A stretch of DNA of 39,389 bases, from assembly GCA_028281105.1 (NCBI GenBank), contig JANQKQ010000062.1, positions 1-39,389 of the forward strand. The letters are read 5' to 3'. The stretch is from Rhizobiaceae bacterium. GTDB taxonomy: Bacteria > Pseudomonadota > Alphaproteobacteria > Rhizobiales > Rhizobiaceae. This document shows, one piece after another, positions 15,121-23,293 of the stretch. The notes below the pieces were generated by a model. That model did not search any database, was not told the DNA's origin, and worked only from the letters and a program-made list of their open reading frames with translations. Within the stretch, counting starts at the first letter, position 1, and every line of letters begins with the position of its first letter. The translations under genes were made by a program, and so were the position numbers.

Positions 15121-16443
15121 ATGAATCGACGCTCGAAATACCTGGCCGACCTGTTCGCGACGATCTTCGACCAACGCCCGGCGTTTCGGACGGCCGTCGA
15201 CGGACGGCCCATTATCGAACAGTGCCGCGATCTGATTTCGGCGCGCGGGGAAGCGGCGACGATGAGGTTGGCCGAGTCCATCCTCGCCACCTATCAGGGG
15301 CTGTCGAGCCACGAGCGGCTGGCCTTCTTCGACTATCTGGCGGATGAGCTCGACCTCGACGCCGTGCGGCTGGAAGAACTCGCCGGCGCCTATCGCGAAA
15401 GCCCGACGACGGGATCGTTGAAGTCGTTGATGCAAGCCGCCGAACCGGCGCGCCAGGAACTGTTCCGCAGGCTCAACCAATCCGAAGGCGCAACGGCACA
15501 GCTGGTCTCAATGCGCGCGGACCTGCTGACGTTGATCGCCGATCATCCGCAATATGGGCGGATCGATCTGGATTTCGCCCACCTGTTCACTTCCTGGTTC
15601 AACCGCGGATTTCTGGTGTTGCGGCGCATCGATTGGGATACGCCGGCCAGCATCCTTGAGAAGATCATCGCCTATGAGGCGGTCCACGAGATCAACGACT
15701 GGGATGATCTGCGCCGCCGAATTCAGCCTGCCGACCGGCGCTGCTACGCCTATTTTCATCCGCGGGTGCCCAACGACCCGTTGATCTTCGTGGCGGTGGC
15801 GTTGACCAAGGGTGTTCCCACGTCGGTCCAGGACGTGCTCGCCACCGGGCGCACGGCGCTGGAGGCAGGGGATGCCGATACCGCGGTCTTCTATTCAATC
15901 TCCAACTGCCAGCGCGGTTTACACGGCATTTCGTTCGGCGATTCGCTGATCAAGCAGGTGGTCGCCGATCTGTCGAGCGAGCTGCCGGGATTGCGGACCT
16001 TCATCACCCTTTCGCCGCTGCCGGGCCTGCGGCGGTGGCTGGAAACCCAGGCCGGGGAAGCCGATCCGCGCCCGGCGCGAATCATTGAGGCCGTTGAAGC
16101 GGCAGACGACGACGCGGACGCCCTCGATTCGATCGGCGATGACCTGCGTGAAATGGCCGCCGTCTATCTTGCCGTGGAGAAAAGGCCCGACGGGCGGCCG
16201 GTCGACGCCGTCGCGCGCTTTCATCTGGCCAACGGCGCGCAGATCGACAACATCCTGACCAGCGCTGATCTGTCGCCCAACGGCATCGCCCAATCGGTCG
16301 GCGCCATGGTCAACTATCGCTACGATCCCCAGCATGTGGAGACCAACTGCGACGCGTTCGCGACCAAGCAGACCGTGGCCCTGTCCCGATCCGTCCAGGC
16401 GCTGGTTCGGGCCAAACCGAAAGTGGCCGCGCCGGCCCGATAA
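15121..16443 (+). CDS. matA: Malonyl-CoA decarboxylase
   Basis: This 440-residue enzyme converts malonyl-CoA to acetyl-CoA and CO2. The N-terminal helical domain (about residues 1-150: EQCRDLISARGEAATMRLAE, then LSSHERLAFFDYLADE) is followed by the catalytic acetyltransferase-like domain: FNRGFLVLRRIDW, AYEAVHEINDWDDLRRRI, CYAYFHPRVPNDPLIFVAVA, FYSISNCQRGLHGISFG and FITLSPLPGLRRWL. DPVARFHL-like text (DAVARFHLANGA) and MVNYRYDP close the domain. The length is normal for bacterial MatA. The ribosome site before the ATG is weak (AGGTG). It is followed 8 bases later by the synthetase gene, so malonate can be activated and decarboxylated by neighbouring products. Confidence 0.93.
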   Translation: MNRRSKYLADLFATIFDQRPAFRTAVDGRPIIEQCRDLISARGEAATMRLAESILATYQGLSSHERLAFFDYLADELDLDAVRLEELAGAYRESPTTGSLKSLMQAAEPARQELFRRLNQSEGATAQLVSMRADLLTLIADHPQYGRIDLDFAHLFTSWFNRGFLVLRRIDWDTPASILEKIIAYEAVHEINDWDDLRRRIQPADRRCYAYFHPRVPNDPLIFVAVALTKGVPTSVQDVLATGRTALEAGDADTAVFYSISNCQRGLHGISFGDSLIKQVVADLSSELPGLRTFITLSPLPGLRRWLETQAGEADPRPARIIEAVEAADDDADALDSIGDDLREMAAVYLAVEKRPDGRPVDAVARFHLANGAQIDNILTSADLSPNGIAQSVGAMVNYRYDPQHVETNCDAFATKQTVALSRSVQALVRAKPKVAAPAR

Positions 16444-16451
16444 GGAACCCG

Positions 16452-17972
16452 ATGGCCAATCATCTGTTTGACGCCCTTTTTGGGCCGCATGCCCAAAGCA
16501 ACGAACAGTTCCTGCTGTTGGGTGACCGGCCCGCGATGACCCACCGCGCTTTCGCCGGCTTGATGGCCCGATATGCCGGCGCGATGCGCGCGCATGGGGT
16601 GACAAGGGGCGATCGGGTCGCGGTCCAGGTTGCCAAGTCGCCGCAGGCGCTGGCCGTTTACGGTGCCTGCATCAAATGCGGTGCGGTTCTGCTGCCGCTC
16701 AACACCGCGTATACGCCCGACGAAATCGCCTACTTCGTCGGCGACGCGGAACCGGCTCTGCTGTTGTGCGACGAGGCGGCCGAGAGCAGGCTTGCGCCCA
16801 TGGCGGCCGATGCCGGCGCCACAGCGATGACGTTGAACTCAGACGGCTCGGGAAGCTTTGCCGACGCGGCGGCTGCCGCCGAGCCCTTCGAAACGCCGGC
16901 CGCGGCGGAAGCCGGCGATCTTGCCGCCATCCTCTACACGTCAGGCACGACGGGCCGGGCCAAGGGTGCCATGCTGAGCCATGAAAACCTCCTTTCCAAC
17001 GCGCAAGTACTGAGAGAGCTATGGCGGTTCGACGCCGAAGACACGCTGGTGCACGCACTGCCGATCTTCCACACCCACGGGCTGTTCGTCGCGGTCAACA
17101 TCGCCCTGCTGGCCGGTGCGCGCATGCACTTTCTGCCCAAGTTCGACGTCGACGCGATCATCGGGGCAATACCGGCGGCGACGGCGATGATGGGCGTGCC
17201 AACCTTCTACACGCGCCTGCTGGACGACCCGCGGCTCACGCGCGAACTGACGACCAACATGCGGCTGTTTATCTCCGGCAGCGCGCCGCTGCTGGCCGAA
17301 ACCCATGAGCGGTTCGAAGCCCGCACAGGACATCGCATCCTGGAGCGCTACGGCATGACCGAGACCAACATGAACACATCCAACCCCTACGACGGCGAGC
17401 GCAGGGCGGGCACCGTGGGCCTGCCGTTGCCCGGCACGGAAATCCGCATCACCGATCCGCAAAGCGGCCGTGAACTGGCCGACGGCGAGACCGGCATGAT
17501 CGAGGTGCGCGGTCCCAATGTGTTCAAGGGCTACTGGCGCATGCCGGAAAAGACGGCGGAAGAGAAGCGCGAGAACGGCTTCTTCATCACCGGCGATCTG
17601 GGCATGATCGATCCCGACGGATATCTGCGCATCGTCGGCCGGCAGAAGGACCTGATTATATCGGGCGGCTACAACATCTATCCTAAGGAGATCGAAGCCA
17701 CCCTCGACGATCTGCCCGGCGTGCTGGAAAGCGCCGTGATCGCCGCCCCGCATGCCGATCTGGGCGAGGGTGTGGTGGGCGTCATTGTCGGCGAGCCCGG
17801 CGTCCAGATCGATCCCGAAGAGATCGTGGGCTTACTGTCCGGCAAGCTCGCTCGCTTCAAACAGCCCCGGCGCATCTTCGTCGTCGACGCTTTGCCGCGC
17901 AACACGATGGGCAAGGTGCAGAAGAACATGCTGCGCCAGCAATATGCCGACTGCCTTCAGCAGTCTAGGTGA
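16452..17972 (+). CDS. matB: Malonyl-CoA synthetase (acyl-CoA synthetase family)
   Basis: This 506-residue adenylate-forming enzyme joins malonate to CoA using ATP. The P-loop-like motif LYTSGTTGRAKGAMLSH is near residues 160-177. The core motif RYGMTETNMNTSNPYDGERR carries the malonyl-CoA synthetase feature of an asparagine-rich loop and an arginine that can bind the second carboxylate. TGDLGMIDPDGYLRIVGR and KDLIISGGYNIYPKEIE are the hinge and CoA-side motifs. PRNTMGKVQKN holds the catalytic lysine. An aliphatic dicarboxylate preference is family-based; methylmalonate may also be used. The gene follows the decarboxylase gene after 8 bases. Confidence 0.92.
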   Translation: MANHLFDALFGPHAQSNEQFLLLGDRPAMTHRAFAGLMARYAGAMRAHGVTRGDRVAVQVAKSPQALAVYGACIKCGAVLLPLNTAYTPDEIAYFVGDAEPALLLCDEAAESRLAPMAADAGATAMTLNSDGSGSFADAAAAAEPFETPAAAEAGDLAAILYTSGTTGRAKGAMLSHENLLSNAQVLRELWRFDAEDTLVHALPIFHTHGLFVAVNIALLAGARMHFLPKFDVDAIIGAIPAATAMMGVPTFYTRLLDDPRLTRELTTNMRLFISGSAPLLAETHERFEARTGHRILERYGMTETNMNTSNPYDGERRAGTVGLPLPGTEIRITDPQSGRELADGETGMIEVRGPNVFKGYWRMPEKTAEEKRENGFFITGDLGMIDPDGYLRIVGRQKDLIISGGYNIYPKEIEATLDDLPGVLESAVIAAPHADLGEGVVGVIVGEPGVQIDPEEIVGLLSGKLARFKQPRRIFVVDALPRNTMGKVQKNMLRQQYADCLQQSR

Positions 17973-18236
17973 TCGCGGCGTTTCCGGCATCCGATGAAAA
18001 CACTGCGAGATGCGTCAGTCGACGGGTAAGTTCGACCATGATCGTTCAATCGGTTTCATGCCGACTGCCATGGCTTCAATAGCAATCTAGATAATCTACT
18101 CTGAAGAAAACCAAATTCTTCTCAAACTCACAATCAACAAAACTAATTATTGTTTGCAATGAAATCCGATTGGGTGTTTCCATTGATTATTGTCGATATT
18201 CATTCGACATAAGTTGAGTTTGTCAGGGGAAACACC
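17973..18236 (+). promoter_or_regulatory. AT-rich intergenic region with an inverted repeat before the CUT2 binding-protein gene
   Basis: This 264-base gap is much richer in A and T than the genes around it, mainly from 18075 to 18215. It holds the inverted repeat TGTCGA-N7-TCGACA (18191-18209), about 28 bases before the start codon, a likely operator. The GGGGA ribosome site is at 18226-18230. I could not place a convincing -35/-10 pair. No gene or RNA is evident. Confidence 0.5.
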
Positions 18237-19202
18237 ATGAATCTCAAGCGTATTGCCGCCCTGTTTTGCACAGCGGTTTCAGTATCCGCTTTTGCAACAT
18301 TTTCCGCTTCAGCCGATGACAGCCCGACGATCGGCTTCATCCGCGGCATCAATGCATCGCCCGTTTTCTCGATGATGGAATGCGGCGTGCGCAAGGCCGC
18401 GAACGAAAACAAAGCCAAGATGCTGGTCGACGGCCCGTCGGAATGGAACATCAACATTCAAATGCCGATCGTGCGGGCGATGATCGCCCAGAAGCCGGAT
18501 ATCCTGGTGTATGACCCGAACGATGACACGGCCGCGGCCGCGCCGATCAAGGAAGCGCTCGATCTCGGCATCCAGGTCGTGCTGGTCGACAATGCGGTGA
18601 ATGATGTCGATGTGCCCTTCCTGGGCATGGACGACGTGCAGGCGGGGCGGGTCGCCGGCGAGGAGGTCGCGCACCTGTTGGACGGAGACGGTAAAGTGCT
18701 GCTGGTCGGCACCTACGCGGCCAACTACGTGCCGCAGCAGCGAATGAAAGGCTATCTGGAAGCCCTGGCGAATTATCCGGATATCGAGATTCTTGAGAAG
18801 CAGTTTGCCGAAAATGACGCGATGAAGACGTCGCAGATCATCCAGGCGACCCTTGCCGCCCATCCGGATCTCGAAGGACTGATCGCCGATGGCGACATCG
18901 TCGGTGAGTTCGTCGGCGCCACCTTGTCGAGGCTGGACAGGATGGACATCCATGCGATCGCCTTTGATGCCAGCCCGGTTCAGCAGAAGTGGCTGGAACG
19001 CGGCGCACTGGACGGGCTGGTGGCTTGGGACCCATACTCGCTGGGCTATGACGGCGCCTTGGTGGGGTTCGACATGCTGGCGGGCAAATCCGTCCCCTCC
19101 AGCTTCGATCGGCAGCCTTATGTGCTGGTGACCCGGGACAACATGGCCGATCCGGCCATGGCCAATCACCTATACACCGATGACTGCGAGCCAAAGGGAT
19201 AA
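18237..19202 (+). CDS. Periplasmic sugar-binding protein of CUT2 type (RbsB-like)
   Basis: This 321-residue protein has a signal peptide (MNLKRIAALFCTAVSVSAFA, cleavage near ASA-DD). Its mature part follows the ribose-binding-protein plan: TIGFIRGINASPVFSMMECG, IVRAMIAQKPDILVYDPND, APIKEALDLGIQVVLVDNAV, FLGMDDVQAGRVAGE, and later GLVAWDPYSLGYDGALVGFDMLAGK. C-terminal cysteine at DDCEPKG is present. The stop codon overlaps the next start (TAATG), coupling it to an acyltransferase. The likely partner ATPase and permease are encoded on the opposite strand (20157-21916). The ligand is unknown. Confidence 0.9.
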   Translation: MNLKRIAALFCTAVSVSAFATFSASADDSPTIGFIRGINASPVFSMMECGVRKAANENKAKMLVDGPSEWNINIQMPIVRAMIAQKPDILVYDPNDDTAAAAPIKEALDLGIQVVLVDNAVNDVDVPFLGMDDVQAGRVAGEEVAHLLDGDGKVLLVGTYAANYVPQQRMKGYLEALANYPDIEILEKQFAENDAMKTSQIIQATLAAHPDLEGLIADGDIVGEFVGATLSRLDRMDIHAIAFDASPVQQKWLERGALDGLVAWDPYSLGYDGALVGFDMLAGKSVPSSFDRQPYVLVTRDNMADPAMANHLYTDDCEPKG

Positions 19203-20095
19203 TGCCGACGCCGCGGTCAACCGATACGGGACCGCCGGCTGACAGCGACGAGACGGCCATGCGCGTGCGGATCGATGCCTGCATCGACGCGCGCATGCCG
19301 TGGCTGGCGCGGCCGGGGCCGCTAGCCGCGATTTCGCGAAGGGCGCTCAACGCGATTCTGTCCTATGAAACGGTGGTCGAGCTGGCTGAGTCCTTTCGAG
19401 ACGCCGACTGGCACGAGATCATGGCCGAACTGGCCGAGCTCATCGCAAAACGGGTATCCGTCAGCGGCCTGGATCAGGTCCCTGCCCAAGGCGCCGCGCT
19501 GGTCGTCGCCAATCACCCGACAGGAATCGCCGACGGCATCGTGCTGCACAGCCTGTTGCGCGAAACGCGGCCCGACACCTATTTTTTCGCCAGGGGAGAC
19601 GTGGTCGACGTCTTCCCGCAGATGAAGGATTTCATCGCGCCGGTCGAGTTGCGCGAGGAAGGGACAGCAGCCGCAGCCATGCGCGAGTTGATGGCCTTCG
19701 TGCGCAAGGCGATGGATGAGCGGCGGCTGGGGGTGATCTTTCCGGCGGGCCGGACCGGCGGGTTGGTCTTCGACAAGGGGATACGGTTGTCGGAGCCACC
19801 CTGGATCGCGTCCACGGCCATGCTCGCCAGAAAGTTCGACGTCCCGATCATACCCGTCCATATCTCGGCCTGGAACTCGGCGTTGTTCTATCTGTTCGAC
19901 TTCATTCATCCGTCGCTTGGAGACATCGCGCTATTCCACGAAACGCTGAACAAGGGGCGCCAGCGCTACCTTGTGAGCGTCGGCGCGCCGATCTCTCCCA
20001 CCACGCTGCCGTCGAATTCCGGTCAGGCAATCAAGCTGCTTCAGGAGGCATGCCTGTCTCTGTCTCCAGGCTTCAGGCCGTCCGTGCAATCCTAG
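19202..20095 (+). CDS. PlsC-type acyltransferase (LPLAT superfamily)
   Basis: This 297-residue protein resembles glycerolipid acyltransferases. The catalytic His-x4-Asp appears as NHPTGIADG (about residues 103-111), preceded by GAALVVA. Later blocks are DTYFFARGDVVDVFPQMKDF, RRLGVIFPAGRTGGLVF (substrate block with PAG) and VPIIPVHISAWNS. There is no clear membrane segment or signal peptide. The start overlaps the stop of the binding-protein gene, which is unusual for a sugar importer. It may acylate a lipid or another acceptor; the acceptor cannot be read from the sequence. Confidence 0.85.
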   Translation: MPTPRSTDTGPPADSDETAMRVRIDACIDARMPWLARPGPLAAISRRALNAILSYETVVELAESFRDADWHEIMAELAELIAKRVSVSGLDQVPAQGAALVVANHPTGIADGIVLHSLLRETRPDTYFFARGDVVDVFPQMKDFIAPVELREEGTAAAAMRELMAFVRKAMDERRLGVIFPAGRTGGLVFDKGIRLSEPPWIASTAMLARKFDVPIIPVHISAWNSALFYLFDFIHPSLGDIALFHETLNKGRQRYLVSVGAPISPTTLPSNSGQAIKLLQEACLSLSPGFRPSVQS

Positions 20096-20156
20096 GCGAT
20101 GTCTCCGAAGGCGATCGTCAGAGCTCGCCGTTGTCCTTCAGTCGATGCGAAAGGGA

Positions 20157-21167
20157 TCATCTGCGTCGGCGATTCTGATCCAGGATCACCGCAACGATCA
20201 GAACGGCGCCGACGGCCACCTGCTGCCAGAAAGAGGGCAGCGAGATGATGATGAAGCCGTTCGCCAGGATCGCGGGGATGAACACGCCTGTGACCGTGCC
20301 CAGGATCGTGGCCACGCCGCCGAACAGGCTGGTTCCGCCGATTACGACGGCGGTAATCGCGTTGAGGTTGTCGGTCATATGGCCGCCGACGGTCGTCGTG
20401 GTGAAACGAGCGACATCGATGATTCCCGCCAGCCCGGCGCAGCCACCCGAGATCACGTAGACCGTGGCGATCACCGGGCGCGTGGAAACCCCGCTGCGCC
20501 GGAGCGCCTGTTCGTTCGAGCCGACCCCCAGCGTGTACAGGCCGAAGCGGGTCGACCGCAGCACGAACGAAGCCACTGCAACGATCGCCAACGCGACGAT
20601 CGAGACCGACGGCAGGACGCCGAACAGGTTCGCCGCGCCGAAGCTGTGGGTGAGCTGTTCGGGGACGCCGGAGCGGATGTTCACCCCGTTGGTGATCAGC
20701 AGACCGCCGCCGCCGGCCATGCCCATGGTGCCCAGCGTCGCCACCATGGCCGGTACGCGCATATAGGCGACCAGAACGCCGTTCAGGAGCCCCCAGACCA
20801 GCCCGATGCAGACACTGACGGCCATGCCGACAGCGGTGGCGGCCCATCCGTCGCCGCCCATCAAGACCATCGTCTTGACCGCCACCACCTGGGAGAAGAC
20901 GAGCACCATCCCCACCGACAGGTCGATGCCCGCGGTGGCGATGACGAAGGTCATCCCCACGGCCAGGATCAGCAGGGCCGACGCGTCGGCCAGCACGTTG
21001 CGGAAATTGTAGAGCGACATGAACGCCGGACCGTTGAGATATGAGAACACGACAACAAGAACGGCCAGAACCACCACCATCCACCAGGATTCAAAGCGGT
21101 GCACCGAGGAAGATGCCGCCATCCAACCGCCCGGCTGTGCGTTGGTGCCTTCGCTTTCGTCCTTCAC
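20157..21167 (-). CDS. CUT2-type sugar ABC transporter permease (RbsC-like)
   Basis: This 336-residue inner-membrane permease has about eight to ten hydrophobic segments. Family marks are MTFVIATAGIDLSVGMVLVF (about residues 70-90), GLLNGVLVAYMRVPAMVATLG, TRFGLYTLGVGSNEQALRRSG, and TAVVIGGTSLFGGVATILGT near the end. I chose GTG at 21167, which overlaps the ATPase stop (GTGA); the open frame extends further upstream but is a shadow of the ATPase gene. It converges on the acyltransferase gene with a 61-base gap. The partner binding protein is probably 18237-19202. Confidence 0.9.
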   Translation of the reverse strand: MKDESEGTNAQPGGWMAASSSVHRFESWWMVVVLAVLVVVFSYLNGPAFMSLYNFRNVLADASALLILAVGMTFVIATAGIDLSVGMVLVFSQVVAVKTMVLMGGDGWAATAVGMAVSVCIGLVWGLLNGVLVAYMRVPAMVATLGTMGMAGGGGLLITNGVNIRSGVPEQLTHSFGAANLFGVLPSVSIVALAIVAVASFVLRSTRFGLYTLGVGSNEQALRRSGVSTRPVIATVYVISGGCAGLAGIIDVARFTTTTVGGHMTDNLNAITAVVIGGTSLFGGVATILGTVTGVFIPAILANGFIIISLPSFWQQVAVGAVLIVAVILDQNRRRR

Positions 21168-21916
21168 GCCGCCACCCCGGTCATGGCGAGAACGAGGTCT
21201 TTCGCATTGACTTCGTTGGTTTTGTAGTTCGCCGCCGTCTCGCCCCGCCGCAGCACGTGAATGCGATCGCTGACCTCCAGTATCTCCGGGATGTCGTGGC
21301 TGATGTAGACGATCGAAACGCCGCGGTCGCGAACGCGGAACACCAGATCGTGCACAGCCCTGGTCTGCTTGACGCCGAGCGCGGCGGTGGGTTCGTCGAG
21401 AAAGAGCAGGCTGCCGGCCCAGTGCGCGGCGCGTGCAACGGCCACGCCTTGCTGCTGACCGCCGGACAGTTGCGATATCCGGCACACCTCGTCTGCAAGC
21501 CTCACACCTAACTCGGCCAACGAGCTGCGCATCGCCCGGCGCATGGTCGGGCGATCCAGAACGCCGAAGAACCGGCCGATCGCACCGAACCGGTAGATCT
21601 CGTTGGTGAGAAAGAAGTTCTCGCAGGGCTCAAGGTGCGGGGCCATCGCCAGATCCTGGTAGACGATCTCGATGCCTTCGCGGTGCGCGTCCCTTCTGCT
21701 GGCGAATTCGCGTGGAACGCCCAGATATTCGACCACGCCCGATGTGGGTGGGAACTCGCCGACCAGGGTCTTTATCAGGGTACTCTTGCCGGCGCCGTTA
21801 TCGCCGACCAGCGCAACGATCTCGCCACGATTGACCTCGAAGTCGACGCCGCGCAGCGCGGTGACCGTGCCGAATTCCTTGACGATTGCCTTGGCCCTCA
21901 GCACCGGGTCTCGCAT
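21164..21916 (-). CDS. CUT2-type sugar ABC transporter ATPase (single domain)
   Basis: This ATPase of about 250 residues has a single nucleotide-binding domain rather than the fused pair of RbsA. Motifs are Walker A GDNGAGKST, signature LSGGQQQGVAVARA, Walker B LLFLDEPTAALGVKQ and H-loop YISHD. The single-domain form with ALGVKQ is known in many alphaproteobacterial sugar importers. The start is uncertain: ATG at 21916 gives MRDPVLRAKAIVKEFG, close to the usual N terminus, while a GTG at 21952 would add 12 residues. It is the first gene of a two-gene operon with the permease, divergent from the RND genes. Confidence 0.9.
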   Translation of the reverse strand: MRDPVLRAKAIVKEFGTVTALRGVDFEVNRGEIVALVGDNGAGKSTLIKTLVGEFPPTSGVVEYLGVPREFASRRDAHREGIEIVYQDLAMAPHLEPCENFFLTNEIYRFGAIGRFFGVLDRPTMRRAMRSSLAELGVRLADEVCRISQLSGGQQQGVAVARAAHWAGSLLFLDEPTAALGVKQTRAVHDLVFRVRDRGVSIVYISHDIPEILEVSDRIHVLRRGETAANYKTNEVNAKDLVLAMTGVAA

Positions 21917-22114
21917 GTCCTTTGTCCGGCCTGCTGTAAACTGATCAAACACCCGTCCAACAACTACAGCCTAATATTGGTTTCCGCGACATGATTCTTC
22001 ACACGAGCGATGATTCTGTACGGGCGAGGCTTTGAAGACTGCACCGTTACTCATCTTGGAAAATATTCATCCGGGATTGTTGTGCGGGAGCCCGGTCGCG
22101 CGAGATCTGTTGTC

Positions 22115-22135
22115 ATTGCGCCGCGGCGGTGCAAT
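22115..22135. promoter_or_regulatory. Candidate operator before the RND efflux genes
   Basis: ATTGCGCCGC-G-GCGGTGCAAT is an inverted repeat of two 10-base arms around one base, with 9 of 10 positions matching. It lies 35-55 bases before the chosen ATG of the adaptor gene. Size and position suit a TetR-family repressor, but no such gene is in the window. Confidence 0.5.
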
Positions 22136-22169
22136 GGTTGACGGGGGCGACTTTACAAGGGAGTTGGCG

Positions 22170-23288
22170 ATGCGGCGCAGCGTGATCGTCTTCCTGTCGA
22201 TGTTTGCGCTGGCGTCGTGCAACGACCGTTCGGCGGACACCGACGCGGAACCGCCCGTTCGGGGGCTGAAAACCATCCTTATCAAGGACGTCGAGCGCTC
22301 GACGGTGCGGCGTTACCCTTCGGTATTGCAGCCGGCATCCATCTCCACCCTGTCGTTTGAGATTTCCGGACGCCTCGAGGCGGTCAACCTGGATGTGGGT
22401 CAGCGGGTAAGCTCGGGCGACCGGCTTGCGAGCATCGACACCAGATCGCTGGAACTGCAGGTGGAATCGGCGCAGGCGGCGCTGGAGCAGGCCACTGCGA
22501 CGGCGCAGAACGCCGCCGAGGAGGCCGAGCGCCAGGCCGAGCTCCTTGAAAAAGGCATCACCACCAAGGCCAAGGCCGATCAGGCCAAGACAAACGCCCA
22601 GACGACCGCCGCCCAGGTCGTGCAGATGCAGCGCAGTGTGGACACCGCAAGCGAGAACCTAACCAAAGCCGCGCTGGCGGCGCCGTTCGACGGCATCGTC
22701 AATTCCGTCGAAGTCGATTCCTTCTCCAACGTCAGTGCCGGCGCGCCGGTTGCCACCATCTACGCGGCGAACCGGTTCGAAACCAGCTTTTCGGTGAGCT
22801 TCGACGTGGTGAACCGGCTGACCGTGGGCAAGCCGGTCACGGTGCGTCTCGCCGACAACCCGGACATTGCGCTGGCGGGCCATGTCAGCGAATTGGGAGC
22901 CCGCGCCGATACGGTCTCATCGTTCCCGGTGGTGGCTGAGCTCGATGCAGTGGATCCATCGATGAAGGCCGGCATGGCGGTGGAAATCGGCATCGAGTTC
23001 GCCGTCCCGCGCGGCCAGGGCTTCACCCTGCCGTTATCCGTGCTGCCCTTCGAAGGACAGATCGAAGCCGGCGCCGATCCCGACGAGCCCGGCAGCGTCG
23101 AGGTTTTCGTGTTCGACGAGGCGACCAGCACGGTCAGGCGCCGGGCGATCAAGGTGGTGGGCGTGCGTGAGAACGCGATCATCGTCGCCGAGGGCCTGTC
23201 GCCGGGTGAGCGGGTGGCGTCGGCCGGCGTCTCCTTCCTGCGCGAAGGACAGAAGGTGAAGCTGCTGCCCGACGAAAACCCCGGGTAA
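22170..23288 (+). CDS. RND efflux periplasmic adaptor, lipoprotein
   Basis: This 372-residue membrane fusion protein links an RND pump to an outer-membrane channel. The chosen ATG at 22170 has AAGGGAG 6 bases upstream and opens a lipoprotein signal (MRRSVIVFLSMFALASC, lipobox LASC with C17). The mature part shows the family order: beta-barrel edge (FEISGRLEAVNLDVGQRV), lipoyl half (SSGDRLASIDTRSLELQVES), coiled-coil hairpin rich in Ala, Glu and Gln (about residues 95-160), second lipoyl half (LAAPFDGIVNSVEVDSFSNV) and a membrane-proximal region (VRENAIIVAEGLSPGERVAS). The pump gene follows 5 bases later. The long frame back to 22032 starts at TTG and lacks support. Confidence 0.92.
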   Translation: MRRSVIVFLSMFALASCNDRSADTDAEPPVRGLKTILIKDVERSTVRRYPSVLQPASISTLSFEISGRLEAVNLDVGQRVSSGDRLASIDTRSLELQVESAQAALEQATATAQNAAEEAERQAELLEKGITTKAKADQAKTNAQTTAAQVVQMQRSVDTASENLTKAALAAPFDGIVNSVEVDSFSNVSAGAPVATIYAANRFETSFSVSFDVVNRLTVGKPVTVRLADNPDIALAGHVSELGARADTVSSFPVVAELDAVDPSMKAGMAVEIGIEFAVPRGQGFTLPLSVLPFEGQIEAGADPDEPGSVEVFVFDEATSTVRRRAIKVVGVRENAIIVAEGLSPGERVASAGVSFLREGQKVKLLPDENPG

Positions 23289-23293
23289 GGGCG

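Noticed and set aside
20157-21485. A 442-codon frame that would give a longer sugar permease
   Set aside because: Its first 106 codons are the antisense-free shadow of the ATPase gene. The GTG at 21167 overlapping the ATPase stop gives the normal permease N terminus.
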